Assembly (NCBI GenBank): GCA_003450915.1
Contig: DMEM01000142.1
Location: 1-6,217, forward strand
Source: Alphaproteobacteria bacterium
GTDB taxonomy: Bacteria > Pseudomonadota > Alphaproteobacteria > UBA1280 > UBA12223
Direction: 5' to 3'
DNA: 6,217 nt
Both the position numbers and the translations under genes were made by a program. A model generated the notes under the pieces. It was not told the DNA's origin. It saw nothing but the letters and a program-made list of their open reading frames with translations, and did no database searches. Positions 6,165-6,217 of the stretch are shown piece by piece. Within the stretch, counting starts at the first letter, position 1, and every line of letters begins with the position of its first letter.

Positions 6165-6217
6165 TAAGATCCTTCTTTCTTGTTACTTTTTAACTAATAA
6201 TTTAAATTTCTATGCCT

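Overview
The window is AT-rich (roughly 30% G+C) and gene-dense. Four protein genes lie on the minus strand, and one unexplained plus-strand transcription unit sits between two of them. The source is most likely an AT-rich alphaproteobacterium. The reasons are the MutS Walker A variant GPNMAGKST, the MutS block around KRDVVRL, and a MurJ with Gln where E. coli has Glu273. This is my reading from remembered family patterns, not a database result.

Reading along the minus strand from the right edge, the order is: a GNAT-family N-acetyltransferase (6164-5613); a 105-base spacer with an RNA hairpin; mutS, the mismatch-repair ATPase (5506-2885, start corrected to an ATG); a bidirectional terminator (2853-2886); an intergenic region of about 400 bases; murJ, the lipid II flippase (2486-966); and an RND-type efflux periplasmic adaptor (954-1) that runs off the left edge. 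The murJ stop codon lies inside the adaptor's Shine-Dalgarno sequence, so these two are almost certainly one operon. An RND inner-membrane pump gene would be expected beyond the left edge.

The 2487-2884 region is the least ordinary part. It carries two back-to-back promoter candidates. One points left into murJ (extended -10, 2527-2535). The other points right (TTGTTT, 17 bases, TATAAT at 2568-2596) into a transcript of about 280 bases that ends at the strong terminator shared with mutS. That transcript could encode a 66-residue peptide starting at GTG with a good ribosome site. However, its codon use is unlike the neighbouring genes, and it can form nested long-range RNA helices, so a small RNA is at least as likely. 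I do not recognise it as any known RNA or protein family.

The protein genes are conserved housekeeping or transport functions (DNA repair, peptidoglycan precursor export, efflux). I see no mobile element, CRISPR array, tRNA or rRNA.
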